Assembly (NCBI GenBank): GCA_947172415.1
Contig: OX359193.1
Span: forward strand, 7,434,501-7,498,500
DNA: 64,000 bases
DNA from: Chondrosia reniformis
Lineage: Eukaryota; Porifera; Demospongiae; Chondrillida; Chondrillidae
Reading direction: 5' to 3'
Both the position numbers and the translations under genes were made by a program. Below, one piece after another: positions 1 to 13,100 of the stretch. Each line of letters begins with the position of its first letter. The first letter of the stretch is position 1. The notes under the pieces were generated by a model. It saw only the letters and a program-made list of their open reading frames with translations, had not been told where the DNA came from and did not search any database.

Positions 1-64
1 CTACAATTATACTGAAATGCTTGTGATTGACATAATCAGATCTACAATTGATTTTTAAACTCAC

Positions 65-3000
65 CAACACATTCAGGAAGACTATTTGACCATCTTCCTT
101 CACTCTGGCAAGTTCTAGACTGGGAGCCTCGCAGTGTATATCCGCTGTCACACCTGTAGGTCACTCTTGAGTTGTATGTAGTACCATCCAAATTTCTCTG
201 TCCATTTGATGGAGTACCAGGATCACCACAATCAATTACTATATAGAAATTCAAACAGTATATACAATATGTATGTATGTAGGTATTTACATTGCAAGCT
301 GCAATACATTATATGAAAATATAGGAATCTTAAGAATTTTAAATTGGACAGATTATTATATGTGTAGTTTGTAATTTAACCAAATACACAATACAATAAC
401 CAACTACATGTATATAGTTCAGTTTGGTTCTATGAAGTAATTATGGAGTTGTTTTAGACATGTTTGGTGGAATAGTGTTAATTCATTACAAGATGATGTG
501 AGTACTGATGCTTACATGAACAGGAAGGAAGACTACCGGACCAGAAGCCACTGGATTGGCATGTTCTGCTTTGGTCCCCACTAATACTGTACCCAACATT
601 ACAAGTATACCTCACAACAGAAGACACACTTCTACCAGAAAGGTCCCGATTACCATTCAGTGGTGTTCCGGGATCTCCACACTGAATTACTAAAGAGAAG
701 AGAAATGAGGTCAAAACTGATAGAACAAGAACAACATTTTGCAAGTGAACTGGAAATCTTACAAGAGCAAGAGGGTACACTGGCTGACCACTGTCCATTA
801 GCTTGACACAGTCTGGAAGAAGAACCTTCTAATTTGTAGCCACTGTTACAGGTGAAGGTGACACTTGACTGGTAGGTAGTGCTTGTGAAAGCTCTGTTTC
901 CATTTTGAGGAGTGCCTGGGTCACCACAATCAACAGCTGCAAAAAATTATGTTTTAAATAAATAAGTAATCCTTCTCTATCTAAGACCCAGATTTTATTA
1001 GACATCATACATATATACTAGAACTGACTCATGGACTAATAAATATGTTACTACATAAGTAGTATTTTTCTACATATATACTCTACAGTAAAAGACCTAC
1101 AGGGAACTAAACACCTAGTAAGAGCTTTGGATGAGGATATAAGAGGCTTTTCTTTATTCTTCTGCTTCACCCTTTTATAGAGGCCTGGAAGTCTTTCTGG
1201 AAGTTCCTTAGATCCTGTATGTATTCCTGTACATTTCATACATGTACTTACGCCGACAGGAAGGAAGGGAACCACTCCAGCGAGCACTGGATTGACATAT
1301 TCTTCTTGCTTCTCCCTCAAGTTCATATCCACTGTCACATCTGTAGGTAGCAATATCTTGGAAGGCTGTGCCAGTCAGTGATCTCTGTCCATTAGTTATG
1401 CTTCCAGGATCACCACAATCAATAGCTAAATAGAAATAAAACACTACTTATCACTGAGCCAGTTCACTCAAAATGACATGCATGGTTATTAAATTTGCAG
1501 CACTAGGTATGGAAAATGCTGATTTTTAAGAATTTGTGTCACCTATGTACTTATAAAATTTAAATACAGAAAACAATACAATTACATTGGCTTACCTATG
1601 CAGGTAGGCACTGAGTCACTCCATTGGCCATCACCTTGGCATGTGATCATGGAGGACCCACTAAGGGTATATCCCGGCTTGCAAGTAAAGGTAAGTTTTG
1701 TACCCACTTGACCATCAATTCCAGAAACTGAGATGTCACCATTCTGTAATATTCCTACATTTGGGCAGACAACTTGAACACAAGAAGGCACTTGGTTGTT
1801 CCACTGAGCATTTGAAAGACACTGAAGCACTGCTGCTCCACTGAGCTGGTAACTGCTACGACAGCTGAACCTAACTTGAGAACCCACCCCACAACATCCA
1901 CCGGAAGTGTCTATAAATCCATTTTCGGGTGCTTGCAGAGAACTACATTGCTTCAGTCTACATTGTGGTACAGATCCTGACCACTGACCATCTGACTGAC
2001 AAGTTCTAGAATTGTCTCCCACTCTCTCATAGCCCTCATCACAGGTGTAGCTTGCTAACGTGCCAACGGAGTAGGGAGGACCAGAGGAGCTGATGCTTAC
2101 ACTGCCACGAGAGAGCTGTCCGGGGTGAAGCTGACATTGCAGCTGTATACATCTTGGAGCCACTCCGGACCACAGTCCATTTGACTGGCACACTCTTCTT
2201 ACTCCTCCGTCTATATTGTAGCCACTATTGCAGTAATACTCAGCAACAGAACCCTCTATCTTGCCATTGATACGATAACCACCATTTGAAATAGAATCTG
2301 GATCACCACAGGTCACTACTCTTTCTGTAAAACCAAAAGCAGAGAGGTGATAAAAGCAAACCTCTATGAAGTATACATAATAGTGGAGTGGCTTTACACT
2401 CCAACTGCAATCAACTCACCTTCACATCTTGGTAGACTACCACTCCATGCGGCACTAGTAGACCCTGAACTTTGACAAGTCCTTTCAGAGTCTCCCACTA
2501 ACGAGTATCCACTGTTACAGGAGTAACTCACTCTGTCACCAACTCTCCTTCCGCCAAGATTCCTACCACCATTTGATGGAGTTCCAGGATCACTACACTC
2601 AAGAGGGTCACATCTTGGTAGTGATCCACTCCATGCAGCACTACTCGATCCTGAGCTTCTACAGGTCCTTTCTGAATCCCCCACCAAATAGTAACCACTG
2701 TTGCATGTGTACCGTACTGTTCCACCAATAGCTTGTGAGGAAATAGTTCTATCACCATTGGCAGGTGTACCAGGATCTCCACATTGAATTGCTATATATA
2801 TGTTAGCATATACAGGGAGAATGTAATATCTTGAAAGTATCATTAAAGACAGTATACATAATGTATATGTGTATACATACAGTATATGTACATTTGTATA
2901 CAGTACCTACCTTCACATCTTGGCAAGCTCCCACTCCATACAGCACTACTCAATCCTGAGCTTTGACAAGTCCTTTCTGAATCTCCCACTAGCGAGTATC

Positions 3001-6000
3001 CACTGTTACAGAAGTAACTCACTCTGTCACCAACTCTCCTTCCGCCAAGATTCCTACCACCATTTGATGGAGTTCCAGGATCACTGCACTCAATGGCTAT
3101 GCAAGTAGCTAAGGATCCGCTCCATGCAGCTCTATTTGAACCAGATTGCTGGCAGGTCCTCTCAGAGTCCCCACTTAGATAATAGCCACTGTCACAAGTG
3201 TAGTATACAATACCACCTATGCCACTTGAGCTAATCCTGCGAGCACCATTGCGTGGTGTACCAGGATCACCACATACCAAGGCTGCATGAGTTAAGAGGA
3301 AATAATACACAATATACAGTAGAGTAGAATACATACATATACGTATGTGAGTTGTTGAGTTGTTTAAAGAAAAATACAATTTCCACATGTTAATCAAATC
3401 TTCTATATCATATACTATTCTACCAGTTAAAATCCTAGATATATTTTTTACAAATGTACCTTCACATCTTGGAAGAGACCCACTCCAAGCTGCACTGTTT
3501 GACCCTGAACTCTGACAGGTTCTCTGCAAATCTCCCACTAGGTAATATCCACTGTTACAAAAGTAATTCACTTGGTCACCAATTGAATTTCCGCCAAGAT
3601 TTCTACCACCATTTAATGGAGTTCCTGGATCACTACACAGAGCTATCTCACATCTTGGTAGACTCCCACTCCATGCAGCACTACTCGATCCTGAGCTTTG
3701 ACAAGTCCTTTCTGAATCTCCCACTAATGAGTATCCACTGTTACAAAAGTAATTCACTTGGTCACCAATTGAATTTCCACCAAGATTCCTACCACCATTT
3801 AATGGAGTTCCAGGATCACTGCACTCAATGGCTATGCAAGTAGCTAAGGATCCGCTCCATGCAGCTCTATTTGAACCAGATTGCTGGCAGGTCCTCTCAG
3901 AGTCCCCACTTAGATAATAGCCACTGTCACAAGTGTAGTATACAATACCACCTATGCCACTTGAGCTAATCCTGCGAGCACCATTGCGTGGTGTGCCAGG
4001 ATCACCACATACCAAGGCTGCATGAGTTAAGAGGAAATAATACACAATATACAGTAGAGTAGAATACATACATATACGTATGTGAGTTGTTGAGTTGTTT
4101 AGAGAAAAATACAATTTCCACATGTTAATCAAATCTTCTATATCATATACTATTCTACCAGTTAAAATCCTAGATATATTTTTTACAAATGTACCTTCAC
4201 ATCTTGGAAGAGACCCACTCCAAGCTGCACTGTTTGACCCTGAACTCTGACAGGTTCTCTGCAAATCTCCCACTAGGTAATATCCACTGTTACAAAAGTA
4301 ATTCACTTGGTCACCAATTGAATTTCCGCCAAGATTTCTACCACCATTTAATGGAGTTCCTGGATCACTACACAGAGCTATCTCACATCTTGGTAGACTC
4401 CCACTCCATGCAGCACTAGTAGACCCTGAACTTTGACAAGTCCTTTCAGAGTCTCCCACTAACGAGTATCCACTGTTACAGGAGTAACTCACTCTGTCAC
4501 CAACTCTCCTTCCGCCAAGATTCCTACCACCATTTGATGGAGTTCCAGGATCACTACACTCAAGAGGGTCACATCTTGGTAGTGATCCACTCCATGCAGC
4601 ACTACTCGATCCCGAGCTTCTACAGGTCCTTTCTGAATCCCCCACCAAATAGTAACCACTGTTGCATGTGTACCGTACTGTTCCACCAATAGCTTGTGAG
4701 GAAATAGTTCTATCACCATTGGCAGGCGTTCCAGGATCTCCACATTGAATTTCTATAATATATATATTGATGAATAATTGAAGTGATAATCAGACCATAA
4801 TTAATCATTCACAAACACCATGAAGTATAGAGGGAAAATAAGAAAGAAACAATTGCTGAGCTAGAGCTAGGGAGAGCTAGTTATGACCACCAGTGCTCTG
4901 CCATTGAGCTACCATTGCCACAGCAATGCTCCCTTCATGTTTTCTCTTATACTAACTACAAAAGTAATTAGTTGGCATTCACATTAATTAACAGTAATTT
5001 TATTTATCAAGACAAGCTAATAAATAAAAATAGATGATAAGACATTAATGCATATGTCATTTGGAGTATAACTTTACTAAAGGTTTCTTTAAGAACATAC
5101 CCTCACATCTTGGTAGAGAACCACTCCAGGATGCACTGGTTGAACTTGACCTTTGACAAGTCCTCTCAGAGTCTCCAATTAAATAATACCCACTTCTACA
5201 TGTGTATGTTACAATCCCTCCAATATCAGTGGAAGTAATGACCCTGTTTCCATTCGAAGGTGTACCGGGATCCCTGCACACTGGTTCCACTACTCGATCA
5301 GCTGAAATTGAAAATTGTGATGCTGTGAATGTCATTCTATATTCTATTCAGCTTTATGGGGCCCATTCTGAGAAGATTAACTTACGTTTGCAGATCGGAG
5401 AGGTCCCACTCCAAACAGCTCCACTTGCACCATCACTAACACACTCCCTTCGGCTGTTTCCAGTGAGAGAGTATCCACTATTGCAATAGTAAGTTACAAA
5501 CCCACCAATGCTAAAAGAATGGACTGATTTGCCTCCATTTTGTATGTCTCCTGGGTCACCGCATTGAGGAGGAGCTGACAAGTACAAGAGAGAGAATATT
5601 TTACTATAGAACACATACCCAGAGCATTGTCAACTTATGTGAATTATTACATATAATATGAAGATTGTCACATTTTCCTACATATGATTATGCTATTCAA
5701 ATATGGATTGCACTAACTGATTCTCCTACAAGTCGGTGGCCTTCCAGACCAGCTACCGTCTGTTTGACAGTATCTATAATTGTATCCAACCATCTGATAA
5801 CCAGTCTTGCAATGATACCATGCATACTTCCGGCCACTAGAAAATATAATTCTATATATTCCATTCGGTAACTCTGGAGGATCCTCACATTCTAGAAAGA
5901 AATATAGGTTAGTTATAAGATCAGGAGGTGGCATCCACTTCAAGAATAATCATTATTATTCATTGTTTAATTGTAATCATTATTCTATAAAAATATATAC

Positions 6001-7019
6001 CAGTCAGTTTACTCTATATATACGGTATACTTGATGCAATGTGAATCATTCCTTTCATCAAAAGGGTTCTATTTGAGAAGCTTTGAACTTTTGCATTTTT
6101 ATAAATAAAGCATCAATAAATAAAGTATGTGTTGCTAGACAATGAATGCTAGTCATTTGTATAAAATGGCTTCCTTAAATAATATTTATATAATACTTTA
6201 TGTATACTATATGTATATATACTGCTGGAAGAATTTCTCTTTTAAACATAACTACACTAACTGCCTTATATAATCCACATATCATATAAAAAGGACAAGT
6301 ACAGTCAGTAAAAGGAGTTTTATGCCATACCATGGAATGGTGTGGCTATAACAATTATTTAAGAGAAAAATACCCTCAAACTATGAGGGATTTGGCAAGC
6401 AAAATTAAAATGTAGAACATTATTATCAACATGATTTCATCCAAATCTCCTGCAGGATTTGCTTGCTATATACAGAATGGAATTGCTCACCTGGAGTGGG
6501 TCTTCTACACTCTGGTACTCTGTCTGACCAAACTCCACTATCTTTGCAGGTTCTCACTCTGTTGCCATAGAGTGTGTAGCCACTATTACAGGTATAGGTG
6601 GCAGAGCTTCCTACTGATAAACCAGTCCAATCAACATGAGAATTTCTTGAAACTTCCGGGACCGGACATGAAATTATTTCTATATATAAAAATATCAGAT
6701 AATGGATCTTTTATGTGATTATATGTAAAGTTATATATATATAGCTTTGCTCACTGTTGCATCTTGGTAGACTCCCGCTCCATGCTAGTCCACCTGAGCG
6801 TGTGTACAGGCAGATTCTCTGCTTGTCTCCTACCAGTTGATAGCCACTCTTGCAGTAATAAGACACCTGACCTCCTAATCTAAATGACTGTATTGTTCTC
6901 TTTCCATTGGCTGGAATTCCTGGATCATTACAAAATGTTGCTAATGCTCTACTTAAAAGGAGCATAAAACACAAGGTAGAAAAAGCAAGCCTACAGCCTC
7001 CTCCAATAGGATACTGCAT
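65..7019 (-). CDS. Secreted multi-CCP (sushi) domain protein, 5' part; continues beyond the left edge
   Basis: Fourteen exons are visible: 6755-7019, 6491-6679, 5718-5891, 5386-5574, 5101-5301, 4195-4752, 3460-4017, 2911-3282, 2420-2791, 1596-2324, 1252-1425, 763-936, 516-689 and 65-238. The first exon opens with a Met and a hydrophobic signal peptide (FSTLCFMLLLSRALA), so the protein enters the secretory route. Each module has the CCP pattern of four Cys with CGDPGTPxNG, YxCxSGY and WSGSLPxC. I count 23 CCPs: one each in most exons, two or three in the recently duplicated exons, and four in 1596-2324. Every intron is phase 1, the classic state for shuffled extracellular modules. No other domain or membrane anchor is seen, but the 3' end lies outside the window. 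CCP proteins commonly act in adhesion, complement-like recognition or as receptors; which applies here cannot be told. Identity of the modules is sure, function unknown. Confidence 0.9.
2423..4752 (-). repeat. Paired copies of a two-CCP block, 1961 bp apart
   Basis: 2423-2791 and 4384-4752 are close copies at a constant offset of 1961 bp. Both begin at the same phase-1 acceptor and encode the same pair of CCP modules. With the 735-bp duplication this shows at least two rounds of internal growth of the gene. Confidence 0.85.
3066..4413 (-). repeat. 735-bp tandem duplication of CCP exon-intron-exon
   Basis: The stretch from about 3066 to 3678 is repeated almost base for base 735 bp further on (3801-4413). 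The unit carries a CCP exon part, the whole 177-bp intron and the next exon part. Only scattered mismatches are visible, for example near 3260/3995. Because 735 is divisible by three, the reading frame is kept. This looks like a recent unequal crossover within the CCP gene. Confidence 0.9.
4826..4951 (-). repeat. Short tRNA-like element with terminal inverted repeats, copy 1
   Basis: This intronic element resembles the one at 60791-60913. On the minus strand it contains an A-box-like stretch (GGTAGCTCAATGGCAGAGCA) as in tRNA-derived SINEs. Its ends are inverted (TAGAGGGAAAA near the left, TTTTCTCTTAT near the right), which is more MITE-like. A second polymerase III box is only weakly visible. 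It lies in a CCP-gene intron. Confidence 0.6.
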
Positions 7020-10000
7020 ATTGCTTGCTAGACAATCACCTCTTCAACTCTGCAGAATGGAGATTTTTCTTTTTTATATCTCACTCTGAAGTAACATTTC
7101 CTAATGTTTTGTCTGGCACGTAGAGGACTTATTCATTGGGCCAATGGTTTCATATATGGAAGTGCTAATTAAATTATTTCAACCAGTAAACTTGTTTGAA
7201 AAATTCATGGATAGTAGCTATATATCCCTTATTTAAAAGAGAATTAACCTATTGTAGTGTTATACATACATATTCAAAGTAAAGCATACTCCATTCAGGC
7301 TTCTTATAATACTGGGTTTTATCTCTCCCGGAAGATAAGCATTAAGTTATACAGTTTTCATTAATTAGATTCACATATAAACTGCATGGTGAGGTCATTA
7401 GTTGAGCCTAAAGGAGACCCTCACTAAACTACAGGGGCATCAGCTGCAACGGATATGCATCTTCTTAAGATAAGCTCATGACAGCAAACAGCGCTAGTAT
7501 AGTGATAAATGGATGACGGGTCAATGACAAGTATACAGTCACTGTAACATCGTCTATTCCAAAGTAGTTTGGTCTGACTTGTATAAACTAATTGGTCTAT
7601 GCAAGACTTAGCCTCTCTAGGATAAGACATGACTTGGGCTGATTGGACTGGAAGACAGAACTCGGACTAATCAAATTCTTAAAATCTTTTGGTGAGTTGT
7701 TTGGGTTTACGTTAATAGGGTCAATTATATATCCCAGGTATAGATATCCCTTGTGTGTAATAGCAAATGTGTGAATAGATACAAATTCCAAGCAGCTATA
7801 TTACCAAGCAATGCGAGAAAGAGATTCAGGTTCCTGTTCTATATATACTAAGCCTTGCCATAGATACACATTACACTGTAAACAAGCTGTAATGAACCCA
7901 CATGACTTCAAAGTCAAGGTAGACCTTAGTGTCAGAACAATGTGATCACAAAGCCTTTGCTGAATAGGGAAAGAATATATATCATCATGTAGGGAATGTT
8001 GCATTTACAATTCTACAGATTTATCCAGACATGATGACAATACAGAAGAGTCTGACCAAACTCACCCAAGCCAGTTTGTAAAGAAGTGTCGCTGTACAGC
8101 TTCCTGTTTGTTATATGCCCCTACTGATCGCTATGGACTCCCTCACAGTCACACCCAATCACCTATTCAACCTACCATTGACAGTTTGTCTGCAATGAAA
8201 GTTTGAATATTATCAGGGGTATATAGTAGCTCAATAAAGTTGACTTTTAAGTTAGTATTTCCATCACTAGTTAAGCATGCTTCATGATCAAATACAGATA
8301 TATGTACTGCACATGTATATGCTACACATATAATAACTCAATATCAGGACTTTCAGTGACCTCTGAACCTCTGACATCGGTCATCTCTACTTTTATCTCC
8401 TATTCCACTTAGAAGTATATGAGGTCACAGAGACAGTTAGAGTAACAGATAAGGCTAAAGCTACTTTGAAATGTATAACTGTTATGCACTCTGCCCCTAG
8501 ACTTTTTGCAAGCTTTTAGGCGTTTATATTTACTGAGTTATCGGCATTATTATAGTTATACAACGGTTGTGGAAAATAATTTGCCTTTTTAGTTGCCTCA
8601 GCAACGTTGTGCTGATGGTTTTGATGAATTATTATACGTACATACATACAATATGTAATATGCAACACTAAAAAATGCATAAAATGCTAATGTGATCTGC
8701 GTATACTCAATTAGGGATCATTTTACATCATTAGACTTATTAAAACTCTGTGCATATGGCCTGCAATAAAACTCATATTAATTATAACACATGACTTCAA
8801 TTAAGTAGTCTAGACGATTGTAATGAACTATATCTGAGTTGCTTTCTACAAACTTGTAGAAATGGAAATAAATTAAACTGTCTACTATACAGTACCTACT
8901 ATTTATAAAAGTCTGATCCAATTAATATATATAGAAATGCAATTGACTTCAGATGACTCAAATTAAATAAACTATACTATAACTTGCAAGTCAGTTTTTA
9001 ATTAATCAAATACTAGAAAAAGACAATTGTGATCACTTTATAAGTCTATTCACCCAGAATATTAAAATCTAATTATATTAGATTACCACAGAAGACATAA
9101 ACACAACTCTTCAAGGATGAGCTTTTTTTCTCATGTAAAGGTTATCATTCCAACAACATCTGGCTGGAGTGATAAAAGGGTGTCTGTGGTGAAACACATT
9201 ATTTCAGAAACACACCTTATCTCTCCCATTCACATCAGGTCGGACTGTTGAGAAATAGAAGCCAAAAATGTCAAGCCTAGTCACAACTTTGAAGTGACGT
9301 CTGCTACAAGTTTACTTGTCCTAGAGAGAAGGACTCAATTCATCAGAGACAAATTGCTAACCTCTCAAGTTCCAGTACACAGCTAGTAATTGAAAGAGAT
9401 ATCTCCAAGATATGCTATACACATATACACTGTGTATCGTATCCAATCTACTTGCCAAGTGAATTTTAATTGCATTGGTTCTACATAATTAATTTTGCAA
9501 TTGTATATGTTCATTAAGGTACAGCTTAGAGTCAGATTGCATTGTGAATATATTATTCACTGCAGTGACTCATGATCACATATAGGCTTGGGCTATATAT
9601 AGTGCTTGTATTGAGTCACTTCAATAAATATTAAACAGTCCTTAATGTGAAACTGTATTATTATTATTATTATATATCCATTCTTTTTGTGTCAGCAACA
9701 CTTATTATTAATCAAAGAATCAACCCATAGGTCTTCTTCAGCAGTAAATGAGGAGGAAGGCATACAACCAAAGATCTATGGGTTGAAACGTACTAATTCT
9801 TTGATTAATAAGAAATGTTGCCAATGCTCAAATCATTATGAATGCAACAAGAACCCCTTATTATGTAAACTTTGCTAATGAATATGAAAACGTTTGCCTT
9901 CTAACTAGCCTAAGCTCTGTCAAACAGTTCTCATCCAAGCTTGTCTTCTGCAGATACACTTAACATGAAATTCATAATACAACAGTTGCTAAAATGTATA

Positions 10001-10148
10001 TATAACTTAGATCTATTAAAGTGAATACATGCATAGTGCAAGTATCATAGCTTATGTATAAACAACAAAAATACATCAGAAGTCACGCTAACAATTAACA
10101 TTCAATAGACAGAGTAAATGACATGGATGATTCCAAATCCTGTCACAA
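7020..10148. other. Gene-free interval
   Basis: No reading frame here has recognisable domains or exon structure; the open frames are short and atypical. The interval is AT-rich and separates the CCP gene start from the AGFG gene end. Its right part holds the foldback repeat at 9691-9862. It may hold the CCP promoter, but I can name no element. Confidence 0.6.
9691..9862. repeat. Foldback repeat related to 25753-25893
   Basis: Two arms face each other: CAACACTTATTATTAATCAA near 9691 is mirrored near 9800-9824, each next to a CCCATAG/CTATGGG block. The right part aligns with 25790-25893, sharing GGTTGAAACGT or GGTCGAAACGT and ending in a shared GCAACAA-AACCCCTTA block. It is a dispersed repeat family of uncertain class. 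Confidence 0.6.
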
Positions 10149-13100
10149 CTAGAGAAATGGGTTTGTACTTTGTCCGGACTTCTGGTTTGGCTGCAATAAA
10201 AAGGAGAGATCATGATACTTCAGTTTAGTGAATAATCCAAAACACTTACACTTGAAAATGGATTGCTGGGTCCTGCAGTATTAGCGGAGGTCCAGGAACC
10301 AAAACCAGATTGACTGGCCCCCTTACTGCCACCCCAGGCTAGCTGTTGAGAAGGAACCTGCTGTGGGGGCCTTGGCTGCTGAGCCACTCCTTGCTCACTT
10401 ATATTAGATGGTACAGTACTGTTCCAGTTCTGCATCTGATTCCCACTCCCACTCTGACCGCCCCAACCTGATGTGCCACTCCCACTCTGACCACCCCAAC
10501 CTGATGGGCCACTCCCACTCTGACCGCCCCAACCTGATGGGCCACTCCCACTCTGACCGCCCCAACCTGATGTGCCACTCCCACTCTGACCGCCCCAACC
10601 TGATGTGCCACTCCCACTCTGACCGCCCCAACCTGATGTGCCACTCCCACTCTGACCGCCCCAACCTGATGTGCCACTCCCACTTTGACCACCCCAGTTC
10701 GATGTAGCGTTGCCACTCTTACCACCATCAGTTTGACTACCTAGAATTGAACCGCTCCAATGTCCTGGAGACTGTGAAGGGGCAACTGAAGTGGAAGGAA
10801 TGGATGCGGCAGGAGCAGGCTTTTGGAGATTACTGCTCCATCCCATAGATGCACTGGACTGGGTGGTTGAAGTAGTCATTGGACTAGACTGCAAAAACTG
10901 GCCTGACGCTTTGGATTGCTGTGAGGGTCCACCAGTGTACTGCATACTGGAGGAGCCACTAACTTGTCCATATTGACCAAACTGACCAGATGAAGTAGAC
11001 TGATTTTGAGCAAAACCCATTCCTTGCCCTGGATTCTGAAAACCACTAGATTGTGAACCTTGAAATTGTTGTTGGGTCCTAAACGGTTGTTGGATGCTTC
11101 CAAATTGTTGCTGGGTGCCTCCATATTGTTGCTGGGTGCCTCCATATTGTTGCTGAGGAACTCCAAATTGTTGCTGAGGAACTCCAAATTGTTGCTGAGG
11201 AACTCCAAATTGTTGCTGAGGAACTCCAAATTGTTGCTGGGTGCCTCCATATTGTTGCTGAGGAACTCCAAATTGTTGCTGGGTGCCTCCATATTGTTGA
11301 GGAACTCCAAATTGTTGCTGGGTGCCTCCATATTGTTGTTGAGGAACTCCGAATTGTTGCTGGGTGCCTCCAAACTGATTTGTGGGGCCTTGCTGATTTG
11401 CCTGGAAGGGATTGGCAGCAACTGGTGTGGTACTAAAAGGGTTTATAGTAGGAGGAACCACTTGACCCTGCACACCCCACGGTGACGGCTGTTGTATGCC
11501 ATTAGGTACTGGACCACCAAATGGATTAAAGGGTGGCTGTCCAGGAGGCTGGCTAGGAGGCAGTGCTGGTTGGGTGGCAACTGGAGGGGTTGTACCAAGT
11601 TTTATATCTTTTAAGGAAACATCAAGATCAGCCAGGGCAGAGTATTTGTCTGTCTGAGGGATGGATAGAGAGGGAGTTGTTGAGACTGAAGCACTGCTGT
11701 CAATCGACTTAGTGTCTAGACACAGAAAAAAGAAAAACAGATTCCTTCATACAGAGTCTAATGGTATTCAAAGCTTAAGACTGGCTATAATCTTAGAACG
11801 TCCTCCATGTTTTATTTCTCAAGAGTTCAGGTCAATATCAAGTATCTGACGCAAAGAGGTTTGTCAGACTTGTGTGTCAATACATAAAACACTTCAATCA
11901 CATATTTTCACTTTTAAATTCTATTTGGCCAGCAGGTTGTGGGCTGGTGTGAAGGTTAGGGTGCTGCCTGTTACACCCACAATATAGGAATGTACCTGTC
12001 TTTGGTGTCTAGGTGCCCTGTCTGTTACCTAGACACCAAAGTAGCCTGAACACTTCAAAGTTATTGGTCATACACTAATTAAAGAGTGCTCCTTTAGTAT
12101 GTAAACACTAATACTTAAGTATATAGGTACGTACCTATTAAACTAGCACTTGTAAAAGCACCAAAGGAATCACCTAACAAAAGTACAAATGTATTAAATA
12201 ACCTGTCAATTAAATTTCAAGGTAATCAAGCAGAAATCTAATCTATATATGTATGTAGATAATGCATCTATTTTGTGTAAAGTGACTCACTTGATGGTGA
12301 TTTACTGGTCTGATTTGGCTTCAAGACCTCTGGCACGCCAGGGAACACCTGGACAGCACCAGCTGGTGGCTGCTTTACCTTCTTCTCATCTATACAACAA
12401 AGAAACATAACAGATGTGACATACTACTCTGTAACAATATTGAATACTACCTTCCATAATTTAATTACACAAATTAAATAATCATATATAAGTAGCAATT
12501 CATGAATGATTGAATTTAGAAACAGCTGTCCGATTGAGCAGGGAATGAGCTATAGCTGTATCCTCATCCTCATCCAGGTTCTATAGGCTAAGCAAATAAT
12601 CAGGAAATGGTGTTTTTAAGAATGGATTGTAAGCAAAGTCCATAATAAACATACTAAGTGTACTCATAATCAGAGTCTTTTAGGTGAACTAAGACCACTT
12701 GGGATAGTGCCACAAATGTGGTTTCTTTACCACCTATCTAGTCTCTGGTAAAATGGTGTCATGCGTGCTCACCACTATGAGCTGGGGGATCAAAAGGGTC
12801 CACAGATTCAGAGAGAATCTCACTGATGTTCTTTGAGGTGTCATGTGTCTGAGGCTGCTTCACACTAGAGTTACTACTGCTATTGGACATTGTCTGGCCT
12901 GCGGTTCCTCCTGAGGGCCTCTGACGTACACTAGTGGAGGACTGTAGGGAGGAGAGGTTGGGCGAGTATGTGGGCGGGGCAACATATACACAAGTGGGGA
13001 GTACGGTGGAGTGAGGCTGGGTGGTTTCAACACTTAAGCCTCATTATCACTTATCACTGCAAAACTGATGCTTACATGTTCATCTTACTGATCACTGAGT

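Noticed and set aside
2843-4648. One 601-codon open frame through the CCP region
   Set aside because: It runs through a 177-bp intron with good GT-AG borders; the CCP modules end and start exactly at those borders. Treated as three exons instead.
4861-4930. tRNA gene on the minus strand
   Set aside because: Only an A-box-like part is clear; no cloverleaf can be drawn, and a related copy sits in a transposon-like unit at 60791-60913.
7424-8004. Three minus-strand ORFs of about 65 codons
   Set aside because: No similarity recognised and no splice context; expected by chance in AT-rich DNA of this length.
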